DNA of 64,000 nucleotides, taken from positions 2,418,001 through 2,482,000 of the forward strand of contig NZ_CP077369.1 of the NCBI RefSeq assembly GCF_019048525.1, in the 5' to 3' direction. The DNA comes from Acinetobacter lwoffii (GTDB lineage: Bacteria; Pseudomonadota; Gammaproteobacteria; Pseudomonadales; Moraxellaceae). Made by a program: the position numbers and the translations under genes. Of this stretch, positions 8,734-19,442 are shown in pieces. Each line of letters opens with the position of its first letter. Positions within the stretch are counted from its first letter, which is position 1. The notes under the pieces are model-generated. The model had not been told where the DNA came from and did no database searches. It saw nothing but the letters and a program-made list of their open reading frames with translations.

Positions 8734-9573
8734 TTAAGGCATATAAGGCTGGATTTTTTGATTCACCGGATATTGTTCTGGATGCTGGCTAAACTGGTTT
8801 ACCAGTTGCACCACTTCGGCTGGCGCTTCGACATAGAGCGCATGTCCTGAAGAAATTTCGATATAGCGACTGTTCGAAATTGAAGCAAACAGCAGTTTAG
8901 CTTGCGCTACAGGCACCATGCGGTCTTCACGACAGGCAACGACTAGAGTCTCTGCACAGATGTCAGATAAAGCTGATGTAATATCAATGCGATAATTCAG
9001 TTCACGCTGTTTGGCTGCATCTTGGGATGGTTTAACAAAGCGTGCCAGATCCAGCACCTGCTGTTCGCTTCGTGCAGACAGATAATCATCGCTATACAGG
9101 CAATAATTGACAAAATGAGGCAAGGCCGCAGATTGTTCAGTAAATAACTGTTGCCAGATAACGGTACGCAGTTGTTGCACCGAGCTAGTTTTGGCCCAAC
9201 CGGCTAACAGGATCAAACGCGCTACGCGCTGTTTTAAACTGGCTGCTACTTGTGCAGCAATCACTGCACCGAGTGAATAGCCGACCACTGTAATGGTTTC
9301 ATCTTCTGCAACCACATGCTGAATCAGTGCTTCAACTTGTTGGCTAAAATCGGTCACCTTTAGATCAGCTTTATCGGGGGTATGTAAATCAATGGATAAA
9401 ACCCGTTGATGAATACCCAGCATCGGAAAAATATAACTGAAATGCTTGTCGGTATTTCCACCGGTGCCATGAATCAGAATAATGGTGGGAAATGCAGAAC
9501 GCTGTCCGACTTCATGAAAAGTAAGCTGCAGATCAGCATAAGGACACTGTTGAGTAATCATGTCTAAATCCAT
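8734..9573 (-). CDS. Alpha/beta hydrolase (probable ester/lactone hydrolase)
   Basis: A 279-residue alpha/beta-fold hydrolase with the oxyanion segment IILIHGTGG (about residues 31-39), the nucleophile elbow GYSLG (Ser100), the acid in VACREDRMVP and the catalytic His in SSGHALYVEAP. There is no signal peptide, so it should be cytoplasmic. AGGAGTCTAT precedes the ATG. It is the first gene of a hydrolase-BVMO pair, which suggests it opens the ester or lactone made by the monooxygenase. The pairing is the main evidence for this role; the sequence alone only gives the fold and triad. Confidence 0.85.
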   Translation of the reverse strand: MDLDMITQQCPYADLQLTFHEVGQRSAFPTIILIHGTGGNTDKHFSYIFPMLGIHQRVLSIDLHTPDKADLKVTDFSQQVEALIQHVVAEDETITVVGYSLGAVIAAQVAASLKQRVARLILLAGWAKTSSVQQLRTVIWQQLFTEQSAALPHFVNYCLYSDDYLSARSEQQVLDLARFVKPSQDAAKQRELNYRIDITSALSDICAETLVVACREDRMVPVAQAKLLFASISNSRYIEISSGHALYVEAPAEVVQLVNQFSQHPEQYPVNQKIQPYMP

Positions 9574-9662
9574 ATAGACTCCTGATCTTGTTATTTTATG
9601 GTTTATTCAATACCGAAGAATAACTCTCAATATTTGAATGAGGTTAGGATGCAAAAATTATT

Positions 9663-9695
9663 AAAAAAAGACCCACGACACGAGTATCGTGGGTC
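9663..9695 (-). terminator. Intrinsic terminator after the long acyl-CoA dehydrogenase gene
   Basis: GACCCACGA / TCGTGGGTC at 9670-9695 is followed on the minus strand by a run of seven T. It separates the dehydrogenase gene from the hydrolase-BVMO genes. Confidence 0.9.
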
Positions 9696-9702
9696 AAAAG
9701 GT

Positions 9703-11505
9703 TTAATCGAATTTGAACTCTTCAGGTTCAAGTAAAAACAGGCTTTCACCACCTGCCTGAATATTGGCAAAGTGGGTTGAAGTTCTTGGCAAAATACGTG
9801 CAAAGAAGAATTGTGCAGTTTTGATCTTGGCTGCATAGAACGGATCAGTATTACCTTCTTCAATTTTCTGCTGCGCAGTAATTGCCATTTTCAGCCACAG
9901 ATAAGCGGACACGACATAACCAGAGAAATATAGGTAGTCAACTGATGCTGCCCCAATTTCATTGGCAGACTGCTGAGCCTGCTCCTGAATGGTTCTGGTT
10001 AATTCCAGCCATTGTTCAGTCAACTGGCTGACTTGTGCAACTTGCTGGCTAAACTGGGCATGTTGTTGATGTTCTTTTACAAAGCCTTGAATTTCCTCGG
10101 TTAATGCGGTCAACAGACCCAATTTTGAGCCCAGCACTTTACGCGCCAGCAAGTCAATGGACTGAATTTCAGTAGTTCCTTCATAGAGGCTGGCAATACG
10201 TGCATCACGGGCAATCTGTTCCATGCCATGTTCAGCAATATAACCGTGACCACCGAAAATCTGCATACCATGTTTAGCTGCTTCTATGCCGGTTTCAGTC
10301 ATTAATGCTTTGGCAATTGGCGTTAATAATGCCAGACGGTCTTCAGCTGCTTTCTTTTCTTCCGGGCTGTCAGTGGCTTCAGCGATATCGGCATAGGTCG
10401 CCAGATAATATGCAAGTGCACGTGAACCTTCTGCAAACACCTTTTGAGTCAGCAGCATGTTACGTACAGCCGGATGCACGATAATCGGATCTGCAGGCTG
10501 GTCTGGCGCTTTCGCACCTTCAAGTGAACGCATCGCCAGACGGTCTTTGGCATAAGCCAATGCCCCCTGGTAAGAAGACTCTGCTGCTGCCAAGCCTTGA
10601 ATGGCTGTACCGATACGTGCCGAGTTCATAAAGGTAAACATGCAGTTTAGGCCGCGATTTTCAGGCCCAATCAGGAAACCTTTGGCATTATCAAAATTCA
10701 GCACACAGGTCGCGTTACCGTGAATGCCCATCTTGTGTTCAAGAGCGCTACATACCACGCCATTACGGGAAGCCACATTACCAGCTTCATCCAGATTGTA
10801 TTTCGGCACAATAAACAGCGAAATACCTTTGGTTCCCGCAGGTGCATCTGGCAAACGTGCCAATACGATATGCACGATATTTTCAGCCAGATCATGTTCA
10901 CCGGCTGAGATAAAGATTTTCTCGCCACTGATGCTATAGCTGCCGTCTTCATTTGGCACTGCTTTGGTACGGATTAAACCTAGGTCAGAACCGGCATGAG
11001 ATTCAGTCAAGCACATGGTTCCAGTCCAGCGGCCTGCAATTAAAGGTACCAGAAACTTCTGTTTCTGTTCATCGCTACCGTGGTGCTCTAAAGTACGCAT
11101 GGCACCATGGGACAGGCCTGGGTACATGCCCCAAGACCAGTTCGTTGCGGTAATAATTTCAGAAATGGCAATACGGTATAAGGTCGGGAAGCCCTGACCG
11201 CCATATGCTTCGTCACCAGTTAATGAGGTAAAGCCGAGTTCTACATATTTGTCATAAGCTGCTTTAAACCCATCCGGGGTGGTTACGACGCCATCCTGCA
11301 AACGGCAACCCTGCTGGTCGCCTGTCGCATTAATCGGTAGAAGTTCGTTTTGGCAAAAGTCCGCAGCGACTTCCAGATATTGCTCCATAATATCCATAGA
11401 AACCTTGTCAGCGAATTTTGCATAGCCCTGATATTTCTGTTCAACGTTTAACAGGTCTTTCAGGACAAACTTCATGTCTTTTAATGGCGCAATATAATTT
11501 CTCAT
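9703..11505 (-). CDS. Acyl-CoA dehydrogenase with C-terminal extension (DmdC/FadE-like, ~600 aa)
   Basis: A 600-residue flavoprotein with the acyl-CoA dehydrogenase core: CLTESHAGSDLGLIRTKA in the middle domain, GGHGYIAEHGMEQIARDARI and the active-site glutamate in SLYEGTTEIQS. An extra C-terminal domain of ~130 residues is typical of the long DmdC/AcdH-like group. It would oxidise an acyl-CoA to the 2-enoyl-CoA and pass electrons to ETF. The start follows a short N-terminal segment, MRNYIAPLKDMKFVL, common in this group. An operator-like palindrome lies 47 bp upstream and a strong terminator follows, so it is probably monocistronic. The substrate within the uncharacterised block is unknown. 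Confidence 0.88.
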   Translation of the reverse strand: MRNYIAPLKDMKFVLKDLLNVEQKYQGYAKFADKVSMDIMEQYLEVAADFCQNELLPINATGDQQGCRLQDGVVTTPDGFKAAYDKYVELGFTSLTGDEAYGGQGFPTLYRIAISEIITATNWSWGMYPGLSHGAMRTLEHHGSDEQKQKFLVPLIAGRWTGTMCLTESHAGSDLGLIRTKAVPNEDGSYSISGEKIFISAGEHDLAENIVHIVLARLPDAPAGTKGISLFIVPKYNLDEAGNVASRNGVVCSALEHKMGIHGNATCVLNFDNAKGFLIGPENRGLNCMFTFMNSARIGTAIQGLAAAESSYQGALAYAKDRLAMRSLEGAKAPDQPADPIIVHPAVRNMLLTQKVFAEGSRALAYYLATYADIAEATDSPEEKKAAEDRLALLTPIAKALMTETGIEAAKHGMQIFGGHGYIAEHGMEQIARDARIASLYEGTTEIQSIDLLARKVLGSKLGLLTALTEEIQGFVKEHQQHAQFSQQVAQVSQLTEQWLELTRTIQEQAQQSANEIGAASVDYLYFSGYVVSAYLWLKMAITAQQKIEEGNTDPFYAAKIKTAQFFFARILPRTSTHFANIQAGGESLFLLEPEEFKFD

Positions 11506-11551
11506 CGTAATTCCCTTGTATGAGTTCTAATTTGTATATTTATGACAATTA

Positions 11552-11568
11552 ATTTCATAATACGAAAT
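11552..11568. promoter_or_regulatory. Recurrent 17-bp palindromic operator, copy 2
   Basis: ATTTCATAATACGAAAT lies 47 bp upstream of the long acyl-CoA dehydrogenase gene. Confidence 0.7.
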
Positions 11569-11659
11569 TATGTTTTAAATCCACTATAATATAATTTAAA
11601 GAATAAAATCTAGTCATTCGATGAAATTTCTCATTTAAAAATAAAAAATATACAGGATG

Positions 11660-11690
11660 AAAAAAGCCATTCATAGTGGAATGGCTTTTC
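11660..11690 (-). terminator. Intrinsic terminator
   Basis: AAAAGCCATTC / GAATGGCTTTT with a T-run on the minus strand ends the four-gene aldolase-to-NMO operon. Confidence 0.85.
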
Positions 11691-11715
11691 TATTCAGCGA
11701 CTTCACTAAAGTTGA

Positions 11716-13499
<1,784 letters not shown>

Positions 13500-13533
13500 C
13501 AATTTCCTTATTTTTTTGCCTGTATCCCTACAA

Positions 13534-14457
13534 TTAATAGCCTTTATTGACATCTACCTGATGGCACAAATCCAGCCCGATATTTAAGCGTCGGTCATTT
13601 TCCAGAATCTGTTCCACTACCACAGACATGGGTGCATGTGAGGCGACATGTGGCGTAACTACGATCTTTTCATGCTGCCAGAATGGATGTTCAGCAGCTA
13701 ATGGCTCCTGTTCAAATACGTCGATAATTGCACCACGTAACTGGCCGGAATCCAGTGCATTGAGTAGATCCTGCTCAATTAAATGCTGCCCCCTTCCGAC
13801 ATGAATTAATGCCGCCTGTTCAGGCAACTGCTGAAATAATTCAGCAGAAAGAATGCCGGTATTTTCTTCCGTGAGTGGTAGCAGATTAATCAGGATCTGG
13901 CTTTGAGCCAAAAACTCGTAAAGCTGTTCTGATCCTACATAGCTTTTCACCTGAGCAATCTCTTTTGGGGAATTGGACCACCCAGACACCTGATAGCCCA
14001 TGTCGGCAAAACGTTTTGCCACATAACCACCCATATGGCCAAGGCCCATAATCCCAATCTGGATATGATGGCTATAACTTTGACGATACTGTTTCCATAG
14101 CTGCTGCTTTTGCTGCTGGATCATGCGGTCAAAATAACGCTGGAAATACAGCACGCCCCAGAGCAGATAATCAAACATGCCTTTTTGATGATGTGGATCC
14201 AGTACCCGGCAGACTGACTGGTCAGATCTAATCTCGTTTAAATTTAAATGTTCGACCCCTGCAGCAATCGAATGAATCAGACCAAGCTGTGGTAGCTGCT
14301 GCACTTTTTCCAGATCTGGAAACCAGGCAGCAACAGTGGTCGCCTGTTCAGCTTCCGGGCTGTCCACTGTACAGAAACTGCCAGCAGGTGCATATTTCTG
14401 AAAAGACTTCACCAGAATTGCTTCAATATTCGGCACAGTACTGGATATCACAATCAT
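13534..14457 (-). CDS. D-isomer-specific 2-hydroxyacid dehydrogenase, GhrA-like
   Basis: A 307-residue NAD(P)-dependent dehydrogenase that interconverts 2-oxo and 2-hydroxy acids. It shows the dinucleotide motif GIMGLGHMGGYVAKRFADMG, the substrate-binding region LLPLTEENTGIL, the catalytic Arg region IHVGRGQHLI, the Glu in IIDVFEQEPL and the catalytic His in VVTPHVASHAP. The size and catalytic-domain layout resemble glyoxylate/hydroxypyruvate reductase A. Its start overlaps the aldolase stop by 4 bases (ATGA), so the two are translationally coupled. The natural substrate is probably a 2-oxo or 2-hydroxy acid linked to the aldolase step, which is inference. Confidence 0.87.
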   Translation of the reverse strand: MIVISSTVPNIEAILVKSFQKYAPAGSFCTVDSPEAEQATTVAAWFPDLEKVQQLPQLGLIHSIAAGVEHLNLNEIRSDQSVCRVLDPHHQKGMFDYLLWGVLYFQRYFDRMIQQQKQQLWKQYRQSYSHHIQIGIMGLGHMGGYVAKRFADMGYQVSGWSNSPKEIAQVKSYVGSEQLYEFLAQSQILINLLPLTEENTGILSAELFQQLPEQAALIHVGRGQHLIEQDLLNALDSGQLRGAIIDVFEQEPLAAEHPFWQHEKIVVTPHVASHAPMSVVVEQILENDRRLNIGLDLCHQVDVNKGY

Positions 14458-15209
14458 GATGCATACTCCGTATATTGATGCTCAATCAAAGACAAAGCGG
14501 CCTGCCAGGCACGCTGTAAAATCGGTTCAACTAAAGGACTTGCGAACTGCTTGGCAGTTTTAATTCGGACTTCTTCTGCTGGATAATACAGTTCGGCACC
14601 GCCACTTAAGGCCTTCACCTGCGCCTGACAGGCACGTTCCAGAAAATAGATTTCATGAAAAGCCCGTGCAATCGTTTCGCCAGCCGTTAAAAGTCCGTGA
14701 TTGCGTAAAATCATGGCGCGATGGCCGCCCAGGTCCTGAATCAGGCGCTCCTGCTCATCTGTTGACAGTGCCACGCCTTCATATTCGTGATAGGCCACCT
14801 GCTGATAAAATTTCAGCGCATGCTGGGAAATGGGAAGAAGTCCGTGTTTCTGTGCAGAAACTGCTATGCCATCTGCGGTATGCGTATGAATGACACAGTT
14901 CAGATGAGCATGTGCTTCATGAATTGCGGAGTGGATGACGAAGCCAGCCATATTCACCGGCTTGTCCTGTTCATAGCTTTCTACCACTTGCCCTTCATGA
15001 TTAATCTTGACCAGCGTTGAGGCACACATTTTTTCAAAAGCGATACCATACTGATTAATCAGAAAACAGTCAGGCTGATCAGGGACTCTTAAACTGATGT
15101 GAGTATCAATCAGGTCCGTCATCCGGTAATGCGCGATAATGCGATAAAGCGCTGCGAGTTCACAACGTGCCTGCCACTCGGCATCTGTGACGAGATTTTT
15201 TATTGTCAT
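14454..15209 (-). CDS. Class II aldolase/adducin family protein
   Basis: A 251-residue protein with the zinc-site segments of class II aldolases: CVIHTHTADGIAVSAQ (two metal-binding His), MILRNHGLLTAGETI (third His), and DTHISLRVPDQPDCFLIN near the N-terminus. The family includes fuculose-phosphate aldolases, decarboxylases and proteins of unknown activity. It heads a four-gene minus-strand operon and is divergent from the thioesterase gene across an operator-like palindrome. The absence of sugar genes nearby argues for retro-aldol or decarboxylase chemistry on an acid intermediate rather than on sugar phosphates. Confidence 0.85.
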   Translation of the reverse strand: MTIKNLVTDAEWQARCELAALYRIIAHYRMTDLIDTHISLRVPDQPDCFLINQYGIAFEKMCASTLVKINHEGQVVESYEQDKPVNMAGFVIHSAIHEAHAHLNCVIHTHTADGIAVSAQKHGLLPISQHALKFYQQVAYHEYEGVALSTDEQERLIQDLGGHRAMILRNHGLLTAGETIARAFHEIYFLERACQAQVKALSGGAELYYPAEEVRIKTAKQFASPLVEPILQRAWQAALSLIEHQYTEYAS

Positions 15210-15281
15210 CGTTCCATCCTGGAAAAATATAGCATTTCGATCATTATCTGTTATATCATAATTCCAGAAAAACAGAATGTT

Positions 15282-15298
15282 ATTTCATAAAGCGAAAT
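15282..15298. promoter_or_regulatory. Recurrent 17-bp palindromic operator, copy 3
   Basis: ATTTCATAAAGCGAAAT sits between the divergent aldolase (start 15209) and thioesterase (start 15320) genes and could control both. Confidence 0.7.
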
Positions 15299-15319
15299 AA
15301 ATCGTTACAAGGAGTGGAT

Positions 15320-15757
15320 ATGCCCACATCACAATTAAACGGACTTGAATATCTTACCGCAATTAAAAATGGGGAAATACCCAGCTCAGCCATGAGTGAA
15401 ATTATTCCCATGCGTCTGACCTTGGTGCGCGAAAACTATGTGGAATATGAGGTGCGTCCTGATCAGCGCCATTACAATTTACAGGGTGGAATTCATGGCG
15501 GCTTTTGTGCGACGGTTCTAGATAGTGCCACTGGCGCTGCCGTGCATACGACAGTAGATGCAGGTATTAGTTTCTCGACCATTGACCTGAATGTAAAAAT
15601 GCTGAAAGCGATGAAAAGTGGCGAAACCTATACAGCTATTGGTGAAGTTATCCGGATAGGACGCAATGTACTGACCTCAGAAGGCAGAATTATCGATAAA
15701 GAAGGTAAAGTTTATGCCTTTGGGTCGGCAACATTATTAGTCACTGGTCGTAAGTAA
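15320..15757 (+). CDS. PaaI-family (hotdog) acyl-CoA thioesterase
   Basis: A 145-residue hotdog-fold protein starting at the ATG at 15320 with AAGGAG seven bases upstream; the GTG at 15314 lies within that spacer. It contains the PaaI signature GGIHGGFCATVLDSATGAAV (about residues 56-75), with its HGG and the acidic active-site residue, followed by the STIDLNVKMLKA and GEVIRIGRNVLTSEGRI strands. It would release CoA from stalled or toxic acyl-CoA intermediates. It is divergent from the aldolase operon and shares its operator, which ties it to the uncharacterised block. Confidence 0.87.
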   Translation: MPTSQLNGLEYLTAIKNGEIPSSAMSEIIPMRLTLVRENYVEYEVRPDQRHYNLQGGIHGGFCATVLDSATGAAVHTTVDAGISFSTIDLNVKMLKAMKSGETYTAIGEVIRIGRNVLTSEGRIIDKEGKVYAFGSATLLVTGRK

Positions 15758-15777
15758 TCATTACACTGATGTAATCA

Positions 15778-15803
15778 ATCCCTGTATGTGCAGGGATTTT
15801 TTT
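15778..15803 (+). terminator. Intrinsic terminator after thioesterase gene
   Basis: ATCCCTG-TATGTG-CAGGGAT is followed by a T-run. Confidence 0.85.
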
Positions 15804-15828
15804 ATTTTTAAAAAAATCCCAATAAAAA

Positions 15829-15858
15829 ATGCCATGCATATCATATATACATGGCATT
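15829..15858 (-). terminator. Intrinsic terminator after thiolase gene
   Basis: AATGCCATG / CATGGCATT is followed on the minus strand by TTTTTATT. It ends the hydratase-dehydrogenase-thiolase operon. Confidence 0.8.
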
Positions 15859-15877
15859 AAGGCGATTACTTAAGCTG

Positions 15878-17089
15878 TTATGCAGCTTCAGGGTTTTCAA
15901 TCACCATCGCCAAGCCTTGACCCAGACCGATACACAGACTAATCACGGCATATTTTTTACCGGTACGCTGTAACTGACGTGCAACGGTTAAAGCCAAACG
16001 CGCACCCGAACAGCCCAGTGGATGACCAATGGCAATCGCACCACCATTTGGATTAACACGCGGATCATCCAAAGCGACATCCAGACCTTTCAGGCAAGAT
16101 AATACCTGACTGGCAAAGGCTTCATTAATCTCGATGATATCCATATCGTCTAGCGTCAAACCAGCACGTTGTACTGCCTTTTTAATCGCTTCAATTGGGC
16201 CTGCACCCATGATGCGTGGCTCAATGCCAGCGGCTGCAGAAGACAGGATACGAGCCAAAGGTTTTAAGCCATACTGTTCCTGAACTTTTTCACTGCCGAT
16301 AATCAGTGCTGCAGCGCCGTCATTGATTCCTGATGCATTACCCGCTGTTACTACACCACCTTCAAATAGCGGTTTTAACTTGGATAAAGCTTCAAATGTT
16401 GAAGATGCACGTGGATGCTCATCCTCAGTAATTTGTTTAGGCGGCAATTTGCGTCCTTGAGAAACTTCAATCGGGGTAATTTCACCTTCAAAGAAACCTG
16501 CCTCTTTCGCTGCCTGATATTTTGCCTGTGATGCAGCGGCAAAGGTGTCAGCCTGTTCACGGCTAATACCGAATTCTTCAGCCACGTTATCACCTGTTTC
16601 AGGCATACTGTGCGCGCCAAACTGATCCGTAAATTTACGGTTCGGGAAACGGGTACCAATCGTGGTGTCATAAATTTTGGCATCACGTGAATAAGCACTT
16701 TCTGCTTTGCCCATCACAAAAGGCGCGCGGGTCATACTTTCTACGCCACCAGCAATGTACAACTCGCCTTCGCCTGCAGTGATGGCACGTGCCGAATCAA
16801 TCACAGCACCGAGACCTGATGCACATAAGCGGTTTACCGTCTGCCCCGGAACTGTTACCGGCATACCCGCTAACAATGCTGCAAAACGTGCCACATTACG
16901 GCTGTCTTCACCGGCCTGATTGGTACTCCCAAAGATTACATCTTCTACATCTGCTGCCGGAATACCGGTTTTTTCCAGCAGGTTTTTAATTACGGTCGCT
17001 GCCAGATCATCTGGACGTACGCTTGCCAGACTTCCTGCATGACGACCGATTGGTGAACGTAAACCATCATAAATATATGCATTTAACAT
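15878..17089 (-). CDS. Thiolase, probable 3-oxoadipyl-CoA thiolase (DcaF/PcaF/PaaJ type)
   Basis: A 403-residue thiolase that cleaves a 3-oxoacyl-CoA with CoA. Cys89 in VNRLCASGLGAV is the acylated nucleophile, and the second site is NPNGGAIAIGHPLGCSGAR with CIGLGQGLAM at the end. The N-terminus YIYDGLRSPIGRHAGSL is typical of 3-oxoadipyl-CoA thiolases. With the PaaH-like dehydrogenase and PaaF-like hydratase directly upstream on the same strand (26 bp and 2 bp gaps), it completes adipyl-CoA breakdown to succinyl-CoA and acetyl-CoA. It could also serve C7-C8 dicarboxylates. PcaF, PaaJ and DcaF cannot be told apart by motifs alone. Confidence 0.88.
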   Translation of the reverse strand: MLNAYIYDGLRSPIGRHAGSLASVRPDDLAATVIKNLLEKTGIPAADVEDVIFGSTNQAGEDSRNVARFAALLAGMPVTVPGQTVNRLCASGLGAVIDSARAITAGEGELYIAGGVESMTRAPFVMGKAESAYSRDAKIYDTTIGTRFPNRKFTDQFGAHSMPETGDNVAEEFGISREQADTFAAASQAKYQAAKEAGFFEGEITPIEVSQGRKLPPKQITEDEHPRASSTFEALSKLKPLFEGGVVTAGNASGINDGAAALIIGSEKVQEQYGLKPLARILSSAAAGIEPRIMGAGPIEAIKKAVQRAGLTLDDMDIIEINEAFASQVLSCLKGLDVALDDPRVNPNGGAIAIGHPLGCSGARLALTVARQLQRTGKKYAVISLCIGLGQGLAMVIENPEAA

Positions 17090-17114
17090 GAGTGTTATTC
17101 CTTTAACTTTTTAA

Positions 17115-18635
17115 TTAATGTGTTGTATGAACAAGTGGTAGACCAAGCTGAACACGGCGACGCAACCAAGGACTTGGACGGTAACGCTGGTCACGGGTAA
17201 TCGCAGTCATGCGATCCAGAATTTTCAGGATTTTTTCAGCTCCCAGCACATCCCCCCACTCAATTGGGCCATATGGATAGCCAAGGCCTAATTTCACCGC
17301 GATATTGATATCTTCCACCGTTGCAACGCCTTGCTGGGCAATATCACAGCCGAGATTCACAATCATTGCCAAAGCACGTTGAGCCACAAAGCCGACGCTT
17401 TCCTGAATTACACTGGCGGTCACACCATCCAGATTGAAAATCGATTGGGCTGCTTTTATCAGTTCAGCTTTGGTCACAAACGTTGGCATTAAAGTACGGT
17501 GTTTATTCAGACCGTAAAGCAGATCAATACAGACTACTTGCTGCGGAGACACCTGATAGCGGACTGCTGCTGAAGTTGCATCTTCGCCATAAGTGGCAAT
17601 CAGAATTAAAGCATTTGCTGAAGGTGCTTCTGTTTGCTCGATCTGAATATTGAACTGCTGCAGATATTGCTCAAGCGCCTGACGGTCTTCGCTATATTCT
17701 GTACCTAACCAAACCGATGGATATTGATCCAGCTTTTCAACCAAGGTTGGAGCCACATCACCTACTTTGCTACCCGAAGTGTAATCATAAAAACCTTTAC
17801 CGGTTTTACGACCTAACTGCTTGGCAATAAAACGCTGACGGGTAATCACGCTTGGACGGTAACGTGCTTCTTCATAATACTGATGATAAATCGATTCACT
17901 CACCGGGTGCGAGACATCCATACCGGTCAGATCACCTAATTCAAACGGCCCCATCTTGAAACCGATTCCGTCACGGTAGATCCTGTCAATATCATAAAAT
18001 GGTGTGACATTTTCATTCAGAATTGCATAGGCTTCGCTACCAAAAGCACGGCCGGCATGGTTAATGATAAACCCTGGCGTATCTTTAGCTTTGACCGGAC
18101 GATGGCCCATTTTAGTCGAGAGCTGGGTTAATGCTTCAATAATGTCAGCACGGGTGTTAAAGCCTTCAATCACTTCGACCACTTTCATGAGTGGGACCGG
18201 ATTAAAGAAGTGATAACCGGCAACACGTTCTGGCTGCTCACAGTTGGCAGCGATTGCACTGATCGACAATGAAGAGGTATTGGATGCCAGAATCGCTTCT
18301 GGTTTTATCATTCCTTCCAGTTGCTGCATCAGTTTTTGCTTGATTTCCAGATTTTCAATAATCGCTTCAACAATCAAGTCACAATCTTTCAAGTCTTCTA
18401 GCTGCTGCGCAGTCGACAGATGAGAAATATCTTCAGCGGCTTTTTCATGGCTGAATTTTCCTTTATCTGCCAAGGTATTTAATGTTTTGGCCAGTTTGTC
18501 CTGTGCCTGTTCGGCTGCCCCTTCTTTGGCATCAAACAGTACCACATCATGACCAGACTGAATCGCGATCTGGGCAATACCTGCACCCATCGTGCCTACA
18601 CCAATAATGCCGATTTTCTGAATCCGAATACTCAT
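17115..18635 (-). CDS. dcaH: 3-hydroxyacyl-CoA dehydrogenase, PaaH/DcaH-like
   Basis: A 506-residue NAD-dependent dehydrogenase that oxidises 3-hydroxyadipyl-CoA to 3-oxoadipyl-CoA. The Rossmann motif GIIGVGTMGAGIAQIAIQSG opens the protein, followed by NTSSLSISAIA and VAGYHFFNPVPLMKVVEVI, where the catalytic His lies. Two copies of the C-terminal helical domain follow, which gives the PaaH-type length rather than the ~285 residues of FadB2-type enzymes. It sits between hydratase and thiolase genes in one operon. The dca name follows the described Acinetobacter dicarboxylate pathway and is an inference from content. Confidence 0.85.
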   Translation of the reverse strand: MSIRIQKIGIIGVGTMGAGIAQIAIQSGHDVVLFDAKEGAAEQAQDKLAKTLNTLADKGKFSHEKAAEDISHLSTAQQLEDLKDCDLIVEAIIENLEIKQKLMQQLEGMIKPEAILASNTSSLSISAIAANCEQPERVAGYHFFNPVPLMKVVEVIEGFNTRADIIEALTQLSTKMGHRPVKAKDTPGFIINHAGRAFGSEAYAILNENVTPFYDIDRIYRDGIGFKMGPFELGDLTGMDVSHPVSESIYHQYYEEARYRPSVITRQRFIAKQLGRKTGKGFYDYTSGSKVGDVAPTLVEKLDQYPSVWLGTEYSEDRQALEQYLQQFNIQIEQTEAPSANALILIATYGEDATSAAVRYQVSPQQVVCIDLLYGLNKHRTLMPTFVTKAELIKAAQSIFNLDGVTASVIQESVGFVAQRALAMIVNLGCDIAQQGVATVEDINIAVKLGLGYPYGPIEWGDVLGAEKILKILDRMTAITRDQRYRPSPWLRRRVQLGLPLVHTTH

Positions 18636-18637
18636 GC

Positions 18638-19411
18638 TTATCGTCCCTGATAATTTGGTTTACGTTTTTCAATAAAGGCTTGCATACCTTCTTTTTGATC
18701 TTCTGAAGAAAACAGCATCTGGAAAGATTTACGTTCCAGCATTAATCCGGCATTTAATGGCACATCTTCAGCCAGTAAAGCCACTTCCTTGATTTGTTCA
18801 AGCGCAATTGGCGGCATTTTTGCCAGACCTTCAGCCATCTTGATTGCTGTTGCAAGGGTTTCGCTGTCTTCCGTTACTTGAGACACTAGGCCAATCTGAT
18901 AAGCTTCCGGCGCTGGTATCAGACAACCCGTCATGATGATACGCATCGCATGGAATTTACCCACGGCACGGAATAATCGCTGGGTACCACCGGCACCCGG
19001 CATGACACCCACTTTCACTTCAGGCTGACCAAACTGGGCGCTTTTCCCGGCAATAATAATATCTGCATGCATCGCCAGTTCACAGCCACCACCAAGTGCA
19101 TAACCGTTTACAGCTGCAATCACCGGTTTTGAACACTGTGCAATCGCCTGCCAGTAACGTTCAGTCCGGCGCTGCATCATTTGAATGGTTTCTGCATTGG
19201 CCAGTTCTTTAAGATCGGCACCTGCTGCGAAATCTGTTTCACCACCGGTAAGAATAATGGCACGTACATTTTCATCGTCATTCAGTTGCAAAAATGCCGC
19301 CGCAAGTTTCTGGCGAACTTCTGTATTCAGGGCATTTTTCGCTTCTGGTCGATGAATTTTAACCATCGCTACATGTGCTGAAACTTGTTCTACTTGAACG
19401 ACCTGTTCCAT
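18638..19411 (-). CDS. dcaE: Enoyl-CoA hydratase, PaaF/DcaE-like
   Basis: A 257-residue crotonase. The ATG at 19411 has GGAG six bases upstream; the frame is open to 19423 but lacks a site there. Oxyanion-hole segments are DFAAGADLKELAN and AAVNGYALGGGCELAMHADI, and the two catalytic acidic residues are in FGQPEVKVGVMPGAGGTQR. It would hydrate 2,3-dehydroadipyl-CoA to 3-hydroxyadipyl-CoA. It leads the hydratase-dehydrogenase-thiolase operon, and an operator-like palindrome begins 15 bp upstream of its start, overlapping where a promoter or 5' leader must lie. Confidence 0.87.
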   Translation of the reverse strand: MEQVVQVEQVSAHVAMVKIHRPEAKNALNTEVRQKLAAAFLQLNDDENVRAIILTGGETDFAAGADLKELANAETIQMMQRRTERYWQAIAQCSKPVIAAVNGYALGGGCELAMHADIIIAGKSAQFGQPEVKVGVMPGAGGTQRLFRAVGKFHAMRIIMTGCLIPAPEAYQIGLVSQVTEDSETLATAIKMAEGLAKMPPIALEQIKEVALLAEDVPLNAGLMLERKSFQMLFSSEDQKEGMQAFIEKRKPNYQGR

Positions 19412-19425
19412 TAAAATCTCCATTT

Positions 19426-19442
19426 ATTTTGTATAGCGAAAT
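19426..19442. promoter_or_regulatory. Recurrent 17-bp palindromic operator, copy 4
   Basis: ATTTTGTATAGCGAAAT ends 15 bp upstream of the hydratase start. Such a downstream position would fit repression by blocking the promoter or early elongation. Confidence 0.7.

Noticed and set aside
9627..9863. Open frame on the minus strand across the end of the long acyl-CoA dehydrogenase gene
   Set aside because: It overlaps a strong terminator and the real gene in another frame, with no ribosome-binding site.
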